NCBI RefSeq assembly: GCF_037126465.1
Contig: NC_088206.1
Span: 66,405,687-66,469,686 of the forward strand
Length of the DNA: 64,000 bases
Source: Ornithodoros turicata
Taxonomy: Eukaryota; Arthropoda; Arachnida; Ixodida; Argasidae
Reading direction: 5' to 3'
In this document: positions 45,895 through 57,891 of the stretch, piece after piece
Layout: each line of letters opens with the position of its first letter
How positions within the stretch are numbered: the first letter of the stretch is position 1
Notes under the pieces: model-generated
The model's database searches: none
What the model saw: the letters and a program-made list of their open reading frames with translations, nothing else
What the model was told of the DNA's origin: nothing
Program-made: the position numbers and the translations under genes

Positions 45895-46159
45895 GGTACA
45901 CATCGCTTCCACACCAACAGCCTCTGCAGCTGCAGAAATAGCTCGAGCAGGAGTCTTTTGAAGGGGCGAGGGGGAAGCCTGCTTTGGGCTGTTATTCCTG
46001 GCAGTGCTCGAAGGGAAGAGAAGCACCGCTTACTTGTCGTCACTGTCGCACGCGATTTTCTACCCTGGAAGGGACTTTGGCTAGGTGGTTAAGTGGTGGT
46101 GAAAAGGTCAATGGGCGGTCAGGTTATGGTGTGCTTTTGCGGCGGCTGGTTTGAAACAC

Positions 46160-46605
46160 ATGAAGTAGGAAGTATCTCCTTGAGCATGAGGAGAACGAAG
46201 TATACAGGAGGCTCACGAACCTGCAAATGAAGAGGCACTTGAACGAGCCGCTGCATTAACGAACGTACCAGTTAATAATAAAAACAATTCTTCGGAATCG
46301 GTCAACGTTGGTCAACGAATTGGCACGTTATCTCCTGCGCTGATTGCGTTCCCACATTCCCGACAACTGAGTGCCTCTATACCGTGTTAAAAATAACCTG
46401 TCCCGAATCATTCTTGAAGCTGCTACAATTGCCTCCCATAGCTATTGTGTAAGCCAACCCTCAGTGACCCTAACCCCCTCTCTCTGTGACCTCCTTTCCC
46501 CAACCTGACTTTGGTACCGCTAATAAACTGTTCATTTGGTGGTTCGTGAGCCTCCTGTATTATACTTCGTTCTCCTCATGCTCAAGGTGATGCTTCCTAC
46601 TTCAT
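46160..46605. repeat. Inverted repeat pair (arms about 70 bp) around 300 bp
   Basis: ATGAAGTAGGAAG through TTGAGCATGAGGAGAACGAA and CAGGAGGCTCACGAAC (46160-46230) recurs in inverse at 46531-46605 with few changes. It could be a TIR element without coding capacity; no target duplication found. Confidence 0.75.
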
Positions 46606-48687
46606 CGTTACACCAGCTCGCTTGTGTACTTTTTGTCTCTTTGAAACACATCTTCTGTTGTGGGAACGTACAGTAATGACACTGGAGGCTGCGTATAGCT
46701 GGCGTGCATATGACGTCACACCATAGCTTTACCCGTGCGTTTTCCCTCTTTCTGGTGAACCAGCGCACGTCAATGCACACCACCTATAGGGCAATGCTAA
46801 AAGAGAGCATCATTTGGGAGTAGCAGGACTAGTCAGGAGACAAGTTCAATTTCTCTTTGATTTTCTTTTAAATAATCAATCAATCAATCAGAGCATCATG
46901 CGACACACGTATACCGTGCTCTCCTGTACACGTCGTTGCCGTTTGTGCTCGTTCTACTACGAGTGGATTCGCGGTATGACACGTCATACACAACCAAGCA
47001 AATCATAGGGAAATAATGCAGTCGTGCAAGAATAAGCTATGTGAATCTGGGGAGTACAGGTGGACCAGACGGCCACGAATTCGTCCTGCCTCCTGGTACG
47101 CGTCGTGCGGTCCGTCTTCACCCTATAGGCTCAAAGTAATGTCACAGTCACATCACCTAATCATTAACCCGAAGAACCAGATTTACACTCTCTTCATAGC
47201 TGTACGTCACTAAATTTCATTTGTCCGTCCCTTTTGTACTTGAAGCACTATAACTCAGGTGCGAGCCATCCTGATTGGATGTTTCTATGCTCCTCTTTAT
47301 TAAATTAGAGTGCTTAAAAAAAATGTTGATGCGGTATGACCGCTAGCATCCCTTACCTGAAATCAGTAATGTCGGGTATCTAGTGCTGGGGTCGGCAACT
47401 TTTTTTTTTTTTATTTTTCGACACCCTGCTCTCTATGTCACACTACAGCTATGACGACGGAAAAATAGACTGTTCTTTGTCCGCTAATACAGTATTTTGG
47501 ATGCTTGCTTGTCGTGTGAAGAACCGTGTGTACAAATAGCTGTCTCTCCTTGTACGATAATCATAATAAAGTGAAAATTTATATATGCATAATGCAACAG
47601 CGTATACAGGCTTGGTAGTTGGTATGCATCCGATACACAGACACAGAGACGGACAGGGTAGACAGACAGGGGCAGACAGAGAGACGTCTCTGTGTCTGTG
47701 CCTGCCTGCCGCTAAGTTAAATGTCTGTATTATGCTGTATAATGCGGAGTATTGGGATACTCCGCGCAATTAATGAAAGGCAATCCGCCTGCTGGTAGCC
47801 CTCTTGGGTGAGACTGGTCTCACAACTGTGTTGTGAACACTAGGTGCGAACTCCATCTTAGTGGGAACTGCTGACACCGTATTTTATAGATCTGTAGTGA
47901 GCTATATTGTTTTCAGTGAGGATTGTTTGAGTGAGGCTTTTGATTCAGGGGATGTAATAGCTATACAGCTCTTGCAATGGAGCAGGTAGTACCATGGTGG
48001 GTTGCTGAAAGCTCCAATTTTGTCCAAGATCTTGCTGAAAGCTCCAATCCTATTTTAGTAATTTATTAACTAACGAACTAACTAACTAATGCTGGAGCTG
48101 GCGAGACATTGTAACGTGGTGTATCATATAATATTACGGTTGTATTGATACACATGATGTTCGTTACATCGATCTTACCCATTATGGTATCGTCGTACAC
48201 TGCTGCACGGTGGCTTATGTTACACCTTCACATGAAAACGTTGGGCAACGTCTTTCTAAACCATAGGAAGTCTCGAACACTTACCTTGCCATTGCCAGTG
48301 AAGAGACGTTCCGCACGTACCTTTCACGTGCACTGCTTCCGGAGCATTGAAAGGGAACCTTCCTTCCCTTTGCCATACTGGTTCCGGTACACTGGTTCCG
48401 GAGCGTTGAACCTTGTCGAGAAGTGCGTATTCAGTTACTAACCATGTTGTAACGCGTTCCCAGGGATAGCCCCTTAGACACAGAAACCCTTCAGCAGTAC
48501 TTCAGAAACAGCGATGAATGGACCTTCTTTACAATGCCAAGGAATGGTGGATGCTAAGGTGGATTATATCGATAGCACCACTTTTTCTGAATACTATACT
48601 ATATATTGTAGAAGGAAATCGTTGTCGCACCGTCCACAGGAAAGTTATTGTGGATACTGTGCTGTGTGGAGACCTCTTCCTCTTTCT
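46606..48687. other. No gene recognised; small hairpins
   Basis: GCGGAGTATTGGGATACTCCGC near 47750 and GACAGAGAGACGTCTCTGTGTC near 47674 are small hairpins. A T-run lies near 47401. Nothing else is recognised. Confidence 0.45.
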
Positions 48688-49107
48688 AAACAAATGACGT
48701 CATAGTGTTCGACAGCGCCACCGATTTGGTATAGTCGTGTGCATTTGGTATAGTTGAACTATATGGTCGAAGCAGAAGAGGCGAACATGGTCGCGCCAGA
48801 AAACCACGGTCTTGAGGGGATTACGATGATTCCACGTCAAGAGATCCAACAGGTCAAGAGATCCACCGAGTCAAGAGGTCCACCGGTGGATCTCTTGATC
48901 GGTTGGATCTCCTGACTCGATGGATCTCTTGACCGGAAGCGGATTACGATGGTCCCTGAAAGGGACGCGACCTGCGGTCCTACTCTATCAATAGTAGGCA
49001 GAGAACAAGTGTCCATTCGTGAAACACAGCCCTCCCCTTCCGATTCGTTTCGGTTTCAGTCTGTCTACCAACGTCATGATGACGTTTCTCGGGCAGAGCT
49101 CTGTTAC
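48688..49107 (+). repeat. Dispersed repeat R1, copy 1
   Basis: AAACAAATGACGTCATAGTG, GGCGAACATGGT, CCTGAAAGGGACG and CCAACGTCATGATGACGTTT occur in the same order at 52511-52745. This copy also holds a palindromic minisatellite (48836-48932) missing from the other copy. Family not recognised. Confidence 0.75.
48836..48932. repeat. Palindromic minisatellite
   Basis: About three units of GTCAAGAGATCCAC are followed by about three units in inverse (GGTGGATCTCTTGA, GGTTGGATCTCC), so the tract folds on itself. Confidence 0.75.
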
Positions 49108-49902
49108 CAGAGGTCTGCGCGTGTGCGGGTATGCCACCGGATATCCGCGCAGTTTTCGGATTTGCCGGTAGAAAATGTCAGCGGTACTACCCGTGTGTTT
49201 TCTTGTGCCCGCATTTTAGCGCTTTTAATATGAGAAAATACCTCCTGATGCGGGTCGTCAAACGCGGGTGGAACCCGCGTTTCGCCTGCGGGTCGTGCTT
49301 CATTAGCAGGGACTGCTGCGTTTGTAGTACACGGCACGCCCGATGTAGAGATACTGTGTACAAACTTTGTACACAGTATCTCTGCATCGGGCGCGCCGTG
49401 TGAAAGGTCATTAAAATCATTAAGGTCAACTAAAGTGGGCGGCATGCTCTTTCTCAACTTTTTCGCGAAATAAAAGCGTAAAGGACTACACTTCCGGAGT
49501 GTTTTATAATAATTTGATGACCGTCTTTCTCAAGGTGTGCGTGCATTTTGATATACCAAAAGTGCAATTTCACGTGCCCTGTCGCTGTCGTGCTTTCCTA
49601 TGTTTTGCTATGTCAGTATTCTAACTTGTGTTCTAACGTCGACATTGGAGTAGTGGGCACAATCCAGGTGGCGAATTTCCCCATTCATCATCAGCTGTGT
49701 ATTTGTTGTTGTTGTTGTTGTTGTCTAACTTGCGCTGCACGCGGCTGCACTCCCATGCGTAGTGCGTGTCCGTGGTTATAGTCGCACAACCCGCCGGTGC
49801 GGGTAGCTCTATGAAACCTCGTGCGGGTGTGGAATGAGAGACCTTGTCTGCGTGTACGGTGCGGGTGCGCGTCGAGATTTTACATACCCGCGCAGACCTC
49901 AA
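49108..49902. mobile_element. hAT-like element inserted in repeat R1
   Basis: CAGAGGTCTGCGCG with GCGGGTATG at the left is answered by CATACCCGCGCAGACCTC at the right. Flanks TCTGTTAC and ATTATTAC match at 5 of 8. Repeat R1 seems to resume after it. Inside are GCGGGT-rich subterminal repeats, a (GTT)n tract (about 49701-49723) and a perfect palindrome (49329-49401). Confidence 0.6.
49329..49401. repeat. 73-bp palindrome inside the hAT-like element
   Basis: ACACGGCACGCCCGATG with AGAGATACTGTGTACAAA on the left is answered almost perfectly on the right; the loop is 0-2 bases. Confidence 0.88.
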
Positions 49903-50067
49903 ATTATTACTACCACACGGCGTAAATACAGCATAGCTCCAGTGACGATTCCGCTGTTCATGTGCGTTGAACTTTTAGTTTTTCTTCTTTTTAGGCGTAC
50001 GGTTGAATATGAAGTATGTGAGGAGGAACCGACCACAGAGCTTGTGGAATGCAATGACCGGAAGTGA

Positions 50068-50195
50068 CAACAACAACTTTATTTTGAATTTGGAGAGTGG
50101 GGAAGTTCATCGCCAGAGGCAATACTCTACCCCATTGCTGGTGGGGATGTGGGGAATAAAATAATGAGCCCCTTCACAATAACGATCGAAGTCCG
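50068..50195 (-). repeat. LINE 3'-UTR-like repeat, copy 2, with (GTT)n tail
   Basis: On minus it ends AAAATAAAGTTGTTGTTGTC, so a polyadenylation-type AATAAA sits just before the simple tail. The body with CCCCACCAGCAATGGGG resembles 23585-23695. Confidence 0.6.
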
Positions 50196-52510
50196 ATGAT
50201 GGCCAGAAATGTCAAAATAGCTTTGAACGCAGATCGTTGCTGGACTGGATTGGGCCGGAAGTGAAAAGACCGCTCGGCCGAATGAAAGTGTCTTTTACCT
50301 CAGTGAGGACCGTGACATTTGCCTCATCGGCAAGCGTTCGGGATCGAAAACATCGCAATATTAAAATTTAGAATATAAATATTGAAATTAAAATTGTTAT
50401 CATTGTTAGGTTGTACCCACAGCTACATAAATTCAGGAGATAAACATACGTATCTACGGATTTAGAAACAAACCGCGCGAAAGGTATCGCAGCCACCGTT
50501 GGATTAGCGCTGTTCGCCGTCTGATATCAAATGTGCACAAGATTCTCAATGAAATGACTCCAGATACCTTTATCTAGGACACAGACAAGATGTTTCACAT
50601 GTCATTTGGTAGAGAGCAGGTGTGATTAAGTTCGGCAACAAATATGTGTAACAACGTGATCCTAGCTTTGGAATAACAGACGACGGCAATGACTTTTTAC
50701 GTTTTACAATGACACATACGTTGTGAATCTTTGAACAGACAAAAAGATGATTACGGAAGATGATTTCACCAAGGGACCTCGTGCTGATTAATAAAGTTCT
50801 TTCTGGAATTCAAGGCCGTACTGAGAACAAACATTCAATTCTGGTGATGCCTTCATTTTGATGTGCATGGTGCGCAGTTTTGAGAGCAGCAGATGCAACA
50901 AAATCACTACATTCCTCAAGTTCGCCCCATGTCGAACGTGTCATTCAATGCCTCAAAGTTTACAATCTTCTGAACGGAAAAATACCTATAACTTTAATCT
51001 CACATGTGAATAGGACGCCTCACGTCTGTCGTGTTGTAGTTAACTTGCACTTCACATCATCAAACGAATGTCTGTTGACTAACACATTCTTTATTTTGCA
51101 CAGTACATCTTTCCGTCATCACCTTCACATCATGTTCCACGTGCAATGGGGTAGGGTACCGCACCACCACGGTGGAACACCCCATCTCATCGTCATCATC
51201 TATTGCTGCTGTCGTTGTTTCACACTACTGCACATCAGTAAAAATGGCAGAAAGGTGCTACACGGAGAAATCACAGCAGGCCCAGAACGACCGACCGCCG
51301 GAGAACTAGGAAGTAGCTCGTGTCCCGGGCGCCCGTGGCGCATGTGTCGGAAAATCACAGCGCCACCTGGTTAGTGTAGCAGGCCTCGAAATGGAAAGCA
51401 ATGAAAATGGGAGGACAAGACTGCCCGAAAGGCCAACAGTACGAGCGTCAGGCACCCCCTAAGGAATTCCAACATTCCCTCAAAGTGAAAAATCTTCATA
51501 AATCCATGGTCGGGGCCGGATCCGCTTCCAATGAGACTTTCGAATAGCACGCTGCATTCCTTGAAGCCCCTTTTCCTACCGCATTCATTATCTGTTTCCA
51601 TTTCACGCCCCAAACGCTTCCCATGCGCCAAATCGGGCGTATCTCGGTGGCTCACACTTCGTTCTAACCAAGTATACGCCGATTGAATCCTGCGCATGCA
51701 GAGCTCAAGTAATCGGGAAATAGAATCTGCTACGCTTCAACACGGAACGGATTGTGCGAAAAATGATGCAGAAAAATGCCGCATCCTCACGAACTCTTCG
51801 GCGCCGGGACAATGGCATCGTCGTCTACCTAACAACCGGCCCATTATCATTCGACAGCGGCGTTCGCTCGAGTTTCGCGAAGTTGACTGCGCTGTCGGCG
51901 ATTGAATGCCTCGGCGCGATTTTCGGCAGCCATTTTCCGAGCTATACGATTTGAAGGGCAAAGTGGCGGGAAAAAGAATCTATGTAAGTACGATTGTGTT
52001 TGTATGCGGTAATTTGGCTTTCAATCTTTTATTTCTTGCTCCCCTCAGGTAGTAATTGCGCTGGCGTTACGAAAGCTCACGCGAGGCGTTCTTCTTCAAT
52101 TTTCTGCATGGTTGTAGCGGCTGAGTTGTTGTTGTCATGCTGCCGCACAATAGTTGCGTTATTACCGGTAGTTTGGTTTCGATTTTGATTTTTACGTGTT
52201 CCTACTTCTCCTGTTTAACTTTTTTTTTAGATGAACTAACTTGTTCCGTTCGGGGGTTGCGTGAGGTGGCCACTTTCCGATTGGCAGGTGAAGTCTCCTC
52301 TTATTCATTCCTTTTTAGTTTAATTCTAATTTATGAACTAACTAACTAACTAGTTTAATTTGTGTCTTTTTTGTTTGTTTGTAAAGCTTGGATTAGAGCG
52401 AACTGCGATTCCTACTTCGGAATCATGTTCCTTTATCTAGTCTTTTTTTTTTTTTTTTTCGAAATCGCCTGCCTAGCTTAGTCTTTGTCAACAGACCTCT
52501 CCCTGATTGT
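50196..52510. other. No gene recognised; poly-T near 52443
   Basis: Frames of 164 codons (50880-51374, plus) and 108 codons (51371-51697, minus) are not recognised and show no splice or domain support. Confidence 0.35.
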
Positions 52511-52745
52511 AAACAAATGACGTCATAGTGTTCGACAGCGCCACCAATTTCTAGAGGCGAACATGGTTGCGCCTGAAAGCTACGATCTTGAGAGGGTTAC
52601 GATGGTTCCTGAAAGGGACGTCACCTTCGGTACTACTTTTCTTTCAACCCAGCCCTCCCCTTCCGATTTGTTTCGGTTTCAGCCTGTCTACCAACGTCAT
52701 GATGACGTTTCTCGGGTAGAGGTTTATTGTCATCATGGCGTTGTG
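52511..52745 (+). repeat. Dispersed repeat R1, copy 2
   Basis: It matches 48688-49107, without the minisatellite and without the hAT insert; the continuity across GGTTTATTGTC supports the insertion point in copy 1. Confidence 0.75.
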
Positions 52746-52872
52746 AACTGTGCCGTATGGTTGACGGTCTTATTGTGAACTGTGGGTTTGCAAAAGCACA
52801 TCGCAAAAATATGCGCATTAAAAATTTGAGAACCGCGAATACTTACTAGCGCCGGCCTATTTTAGACGATTA

Positions 52873-53093
52873 ATACCCCTGTCACACGGGCAGTCTTCAA
52901 TGATCATTGAAACCAATCGTCATTGAAAATGCGTGTAGCGCGCACCTTGCGTGTAACGTGTCAACCTGTCGGGGAACATTGAATCCAATACTCTTTGGGA
53001 AGTTGACACGTCACACGCTTGGTGTCACTACACACATTTTCAATGGTCATTGGTATCAATGATCATTGAAGACTGCCCGTGTGACAGAGGTAT
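52873..53093. mobile_element. Foldback MITE (221 bp)
   Basis: ATACCCCTGTCACACGGGCA with GTCTTCAATGATCATTGAA is answered in inverse at the right (GACTGCCCGTGTGACAGAGG then TAT). The arms are at least 60 bp, including CATTTTCAATG. No coding capacity. Confidence 0.85.
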
Positions 53094-53809
53094 GAAACAC
53101 GCAAGCAAGCAACTTGACGATGTTCGCGATATACATATCGATTCTGTGCTTCCCGTCTGCATGACATGATGACAATTCCATCTCTACACTCACGACACGA
53201 ACTGGGACATTCTTTTTCACCATTTGCGGAAGCACAAAAAAGCACACGTACACAAAAAAACCTTGAAACCTCATCAGGCCTTCTGGCCCTTTGTCCCGCA
53301 GTCCGTCAGTGTACTCCGTGAATAAAATTAATTTAATTCAATTCAAAAAACAAAGTTGCCTGCTCGGCTCCGCGCTGCTCACACCACTTTTTAAACCTTC
53401 GCATCACATCCTATGCACTCTAACGTCCCTAATTTGTGCCCTCATCGAGCGCCGAGAGGCAGGCACACGATAAAAATGAAAGCGACACGAGAAACCAAAA
53501 CACAACTGAGCAAATGGTAACATAAAAACCGGTAGCGGAGAAGTGTGTTTCATCGACCGTTATTGATTGGCAGACAGGACGTGTGTGTATAAGTGCGTCG
53601 CATAGAAAGGGACATCGCGCTTCCATCCACGTCTCGACGACTCGGCAAGAAAAGAGGGCGCATCAACGGATCGGGTTTCCTCAAACATTCGCCCAAAAAT
53701 TCCCCTTCCAATACAGCCGGCAAGGAGTGTCGCGAAGAGAGTTCCATGAGAGTGCTTCTCCGTTCTTCTCGATGCAGCGGAAGTCTGACCGTGTAGTCCA
53801 GTGTGCCCG
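53094..53809. other. No gene recognised
   Basis: Overlapping frames on both strands near 53.5-53.9 kb are unrecognised. Confidence 0.4.
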
Positions 53810-54240
53810 TAGGGTTCTTTGTTTTCCGGTTAAACCCGATTTTTCCACCAATTTTCTGAAATTCGGGCGTGACCGGATTTCTCCCCGAATTCCGCGGGGT
53901 CTTTCAACCTCGTATGGCTTCACAGTGAGCCACAGAAGGGATGAATCACGTTATCAGCCTTAAAAGCACCTGAAGGTCCTCCTGTGAGTCACCTCCAAGG
54001 GTAGTACCAGAGGCCAGCCTTTTTTGAAAACCTGTCCAAATTCAATGGTTCATCCCTACAACCATCTCCGCAGCTTCCCGGAGCAACCACTCCCGACAAC
54101 AAAAAAAAAAAAAAAACAGAAGAAGAAACACGTAACAGAACACGCCCGATTCTTCCCCGAATTTCCTCTGGAAAGAATCACCCGATTTTTACCCCTCCCC
54201 GAATCTCAAAAATAATAAAACTCGAAAATGAAGAACCCTA
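53810..54240. mobile_element. TIR element (about 431 bp)
   Basis: TAGGGTTCTTTGTTTTC at the left is answered by GAAAATGAAGAACCCTA at the right. Flanks TGTGCCCG and TGTGTCCT agree at 6 of 8, a possible old 8-bp duplication. The interior repeats CCCGATTTTT and CCCCGAAT on both sides. An A17-type run lies near 54099. Confidence 0.6.
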
Positions 54241-54249
54241 TGTGTCCTC

Positions 54250-54530
54250 GGTTACGTTTACAACAACAACGACAACAACAACAATAAATGAAGAGTTACG
54301 TTACGTTACGTTTACAAGCAATGCGGCAAGAGATTACATTTTGTTGTTTCAAGCTATACTACTGCAGACATGTACAAACTACTGCGCAATCGTATTTAAA
54401 ATGAAACACTAAATACTCCACGTAAGAAGTATTTAAAATAGAGTACAAAATACTCCACACTGAAAGTAATTTGAGTAGAGCACAAAATACTTTGAGACGC
54501 TACTCTTTAAATTAATTTGGTATTAACAAC
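54250..54530. repeat. (AAC)n tract and hAT-like fragment
   Basis: ACAACAACAACGACAACAAC near 54260 is followed by AATAAATGAAG as at 59767. From about 54367 CAGACATGTACAAACTACTG and repeated AAATACTC/AGTATTT motifs resemble the subterminal part of a hAT element; no right end is seen. Confidence 0.45.
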
Positions 54531-55839
54531 AAGTGAAACGCGTATTCTGAACGTGGTCGTACAAATGAAAGGAACAAACTTCATCCGTCATACTTAAGCG
54601 TGTCTTTCATTTGCAAGGTCTTGATGTCAAGTTCAGTGAACTTTGGTGAACCCAAGTAAACTTTGTTGATATGTTCTAAACGAAGACTTCGTAATCCCTC
54701 CTGTATATGTCAGCTCGGGTCTTTCAACCTCTGGCGTGATTGCTTTGGTGACCAAGGAAATAAATGCCGGGATTCTATAGTATACATGTATATATGTATA
54801 TGCACAGTTGCTAAGATGCGCAGCACCGCTGTTCCTTGCGGATGAGCCGACGACAGCGCCATTGGTCGCCGAGTTGAGCCACATCCCAGATTACACGCAG
54901 CAAAGTTACAACTTCTTGCTGCAGAGCTTCCGCTTCCTCTACACAGCGCACGTCGAATATGAAAGCCGTGGGTGCGGTGCCTTCATTTCACCAACAACAC
55001 ACGCCGCCTAATCCTTACAACTGGTTTCGCTTTCCGCAGAACATCCATCCCTTCTGTACACCACTTACCCCACCAGCACAGCACAAGCTCTATATATGCC
55101 ACAAAACTGTCCCACACTCACATCCCCTCACGTAACCTTGACCGCCATAAATCACCAATTACACCGTCATCGCACTCTCCTCTTTCTCCACCACCCTCAC
55201 AACCCCCCTTTTTCACCGGCGAGTCCTGTGCCTGCCTTCGACGACCACCACCACCACCACCACCCTCAAACCGGAACCACATGTCTTTCTAATGAACCAT
55301 CTAGCCCACACTCCCGCCCCTCCTAAGCCTAACGCCGTACCCCAACATGCTGCACACACACAATACACCACTCGATGACATGTCCCTCTCTAGCTGTGGC
55401 ACACTCGGAAACGACTTTACGCCCTATTGCGTCCCCCTGATTTCGACCTTATATATACTGTACGGTACCTCCGATGGCACCATTGACGGCTCTATATGCC
55501 CTCATTCTACGAAGGGGATCGGGGAGATCCGCTGTACCGCCCCCTGGGGGAAAGGTCCTGCCGCCCCCCTACGCAGCAGATGTTTAGAAGAATATGGTAC
55601 GATTAACATAATCTATGGCTGGGCCGATATGACTGGTTTCAATCATGCGGCAAGGAAGACGCATGTTCCCGCCTTTTCAAACGTCCAGACGTGTTGTGCA
55701 ACGGGACGAGAGTACGAACGTGCCAGAATGCGTTGCGGCTTCGGTGCCGCGGACTGTAAAAGTGTTGTCTTTGCTTCTTATAGTTCTTAGTGTATACAAC
55801 GCGGTTCTCAATATATACAGTTCTTGCCACTATAGTTAG
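54531..55839. other. No gene recognised; (CCA)n near 55246
   Basis: A 147-codon plus frame (55347-55790) has no recognised domain. A (CCACCA)n run lies at about 55246-55265. Confidence 0.35.
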
Positions 55840-55899
55840 TATGACTTACAATAGAGAGAGAGAGAAATACATGATGACGATTATATGGGGATGACTTCC

Positions 55900-56440
55900 G
55901 CTCATTGAACAGACCTAGACTAGATTGGCTGTACAGACCGAGAAACGAAATCTGCAACGTTATGATAACATTCGCCTCTGTGTGTGTCTGAGGTCCGGCT
56001 TGGTTAGAACAACAATGTGGACAAGGAAAGAAGCAAACACTCACCTCGTAGCCAATGCCTATGACTTTGACAAACTCCAATCAAACACTTTGTACAAACA
56101 AATGCTTCTCATTTAGTGCCTCGCGTGTGATGGAGTGGAGAACACTGAGCATATATTAACTGCTCCAGGTACAGTGTCCAACGTAACGACCTCAGAGCCG
56201 CCTTTGGAAAGACTGGACCACCGCCCTCTAGACTTAGTGAAGCTCCTCGGAGAATGGCCGAGGGATCTTAGACAGCGTGCGACAGCTGATTTAATGACAT
56301 TTATTGTGGACATTGCAGCGCCTCTAACTTTTTAGACTTACTGATTTTTATTTTGAAGTGTTTTGGGGTAGCCGGCTCCTGTGTTTTGTAGGAGCCACTA
56401 TCTCTATATTTTTCTCTTCTAATTCCAATCCCAATCTCAT
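55900..56440 (+). pseudogene. LINE C-terminal end and 3' UTR
   Basis: The frames RSGLVRTTMWTRKEANTHLV (about 55991-56050) and CLACDGVENTEHILTAPG (about 56120-56172) follow the C-terminal pattern of many LINE polyproteins, C-x2-C-G-x2-EDTEHIL. The rest, ending FIVDIAAPLTF and TAG near 56334, includes LVKLLGEWPRDLRQRA, typical of LINE ends. Stops break the frame. The 3' UTR has TTTTGGGGTAGCC, a hairpin with CTCCTGT/GTAGGAG and CTATATTTTTCTC, and ends in AATTCCAATCCCAATC. This layout parallels the SINE tail at 45059. Confidence 0.65.
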
Positions 56441-57068
56441 TAATTTTTTTTTTCGTCTTCATTTTTTTTTTTTTTTGTCAACAACTAACCAAGGACGCCC
56501 ACGTGGCATGATTGCGAACACCGCAACGTCGGACGGCCATATGCTTCCTGACGACATGATTAAGTCATGAGCCGCAATTTTCCACTGAGTCTTTGCCTCG
56601 CGGGCGCAAATTTTAACAAGGAGCTTTCTATATTTGCCTGTTTGCATAAGATAATTTATCTCATCAGCGTCGGCTCATTATACTGAAGTATATCCTCATA
56701 AAGCTGTCGTCGAGAAACTACTAGGTTGCCGCTTCCTGTAACAAAAACGTCATCGATCATCTTTATTCTCAGCAGCCATTCTTCAGCTCCATTGCAGGCG
56801 CATGCGAATGCTGAAAAAGAGTTGCGTAAACTTATGCAGGTCACTTCGTCTCGCACAAAAACAGTTTCATTCAAAGTTTTCATAGCCTCTGTTTTTTTTT
56901 TCTCAATTTCGCCACGCGCCGCAATGTGCTTTCAAGCGCGTCGTGCATGCGTATTATTTATGATGATTGATTGATTGATTGATTGAAAGAAAGAAAAAAA
57001 TGGGGATCGTATTATTTATGAACCAGCATCGCTGCGGATAAACTTCGATGCATATCCCTCAGTACCAG
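56441..57068. other. No gene recognised; T-runs and (GATT)n
   Basis: T runs at about 56443-56476 and a GATTGATTGATTGATT run near 56966. Nothing else. Confidence 0.45.
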
Positions 57069-57283
57069 CCCCCGTGGCATAGTGGTTAGGATGACCGCGT
57101 TCCAAGACTGGGGTTCTCCCTGGGTTTATTTCCAGGCGAATATTGGCACAGTTCCCCATGAAGTCGGCCCAGGACGCATACTAAACCCCCTGTCCCCCAC
57201 TCCTTCCTGACTGTCCTTTCTCCATTTGTTCTCGTCTGTTCGACGCTCACAGCAAGTGTTGCTTCGCGGCGCTGACAAGGCAT
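57069..57283 (+). mobile_element. tRNA-derived SINE, B box lost
   Basis: A-box TGGCATAGTGG (57075-57085) opens the head; the B box is deleted. The body carries TTCTCCCTGGGTTTATTTCC, CATGAAGTCGGCCC, CCCCCTGTCCCCCACTCCTT and ends GCTTCGCGGCGCTGACA, shared with 41877 and 44344. Confidence 0.75.
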
Positions 57284-57432
57284 GGTAGCGTTAGTGGGAC
57301 ATATTTGGGCTTTGTGGCATGTTCTATGCCCGTTTGTTCTGTTCTACGTATTGCGCACATTTGTGTATAGCTCACGTTAAGCATTTAAACGTACAGGGTG
57401 TGTGCAGATAAAGTAGCACGAGCATTTATGCA

Positions 57433-57891
57433 CAGGACGCGTTGCCTCCGGTGGCGCACGGCCGACATGTATGCGATGAAAAAAGAAGAAAAAAAAAAGA
57501 TATCGGGTGATCAAACTCTGCACAACAAAAATATATCATCACGCAAACTTTGCTCTCCGTGCAGTTCGAATGGGCTGTATATACCGTTGCAAACATGGCG
57601 GTCTCCGTAGAGCTGCGTGTACGTACCGTTAGGTGCGCTAACGGTGCAGAAACCGAAACAACAGAAATGAGCATCCATGTGGGGCTTCATTTCGGTTCCT
57701 GCGCCGGTGGCACTCCTAGCGGTAGCCGGACGCAACTGCGCGGAAACCAGCCACGCTCCATTCGAAATGCACGGAGAGCTCAGTTTGCGTGCCTATATAT
57801 ATTTTTAATGCCTATAGTTTGGTTGCTACAATTTTTTTGTTGGTTTCGATCGCAGATATGCGTCGTCGTGCGCCACCGGAGGTTCCTCCTG
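57433..57891. mobile_element. Large foldback element (459 bp)
   Basis: The two halves are diverged inverse copies. CCTCCGGTGGCGCACG, CACGCAAACT, CTCTCCGTGCA, TTCGAATGG and GCAGAAACCGAAA occur in order on the left and in inverse order on the right, meeting near 57670. It starts CAGGA and ends TCCTG. No target duplication is clear. The 114-codon frame over its centre is incidental. Confidence 0.75.

Noticed and set aside
45478..46026. 182-codon minus frame
   Set aside because: Covers the signal-peptide ORF on the other strand; composition is arginine/serine-rich as expected for an antisense shadow.
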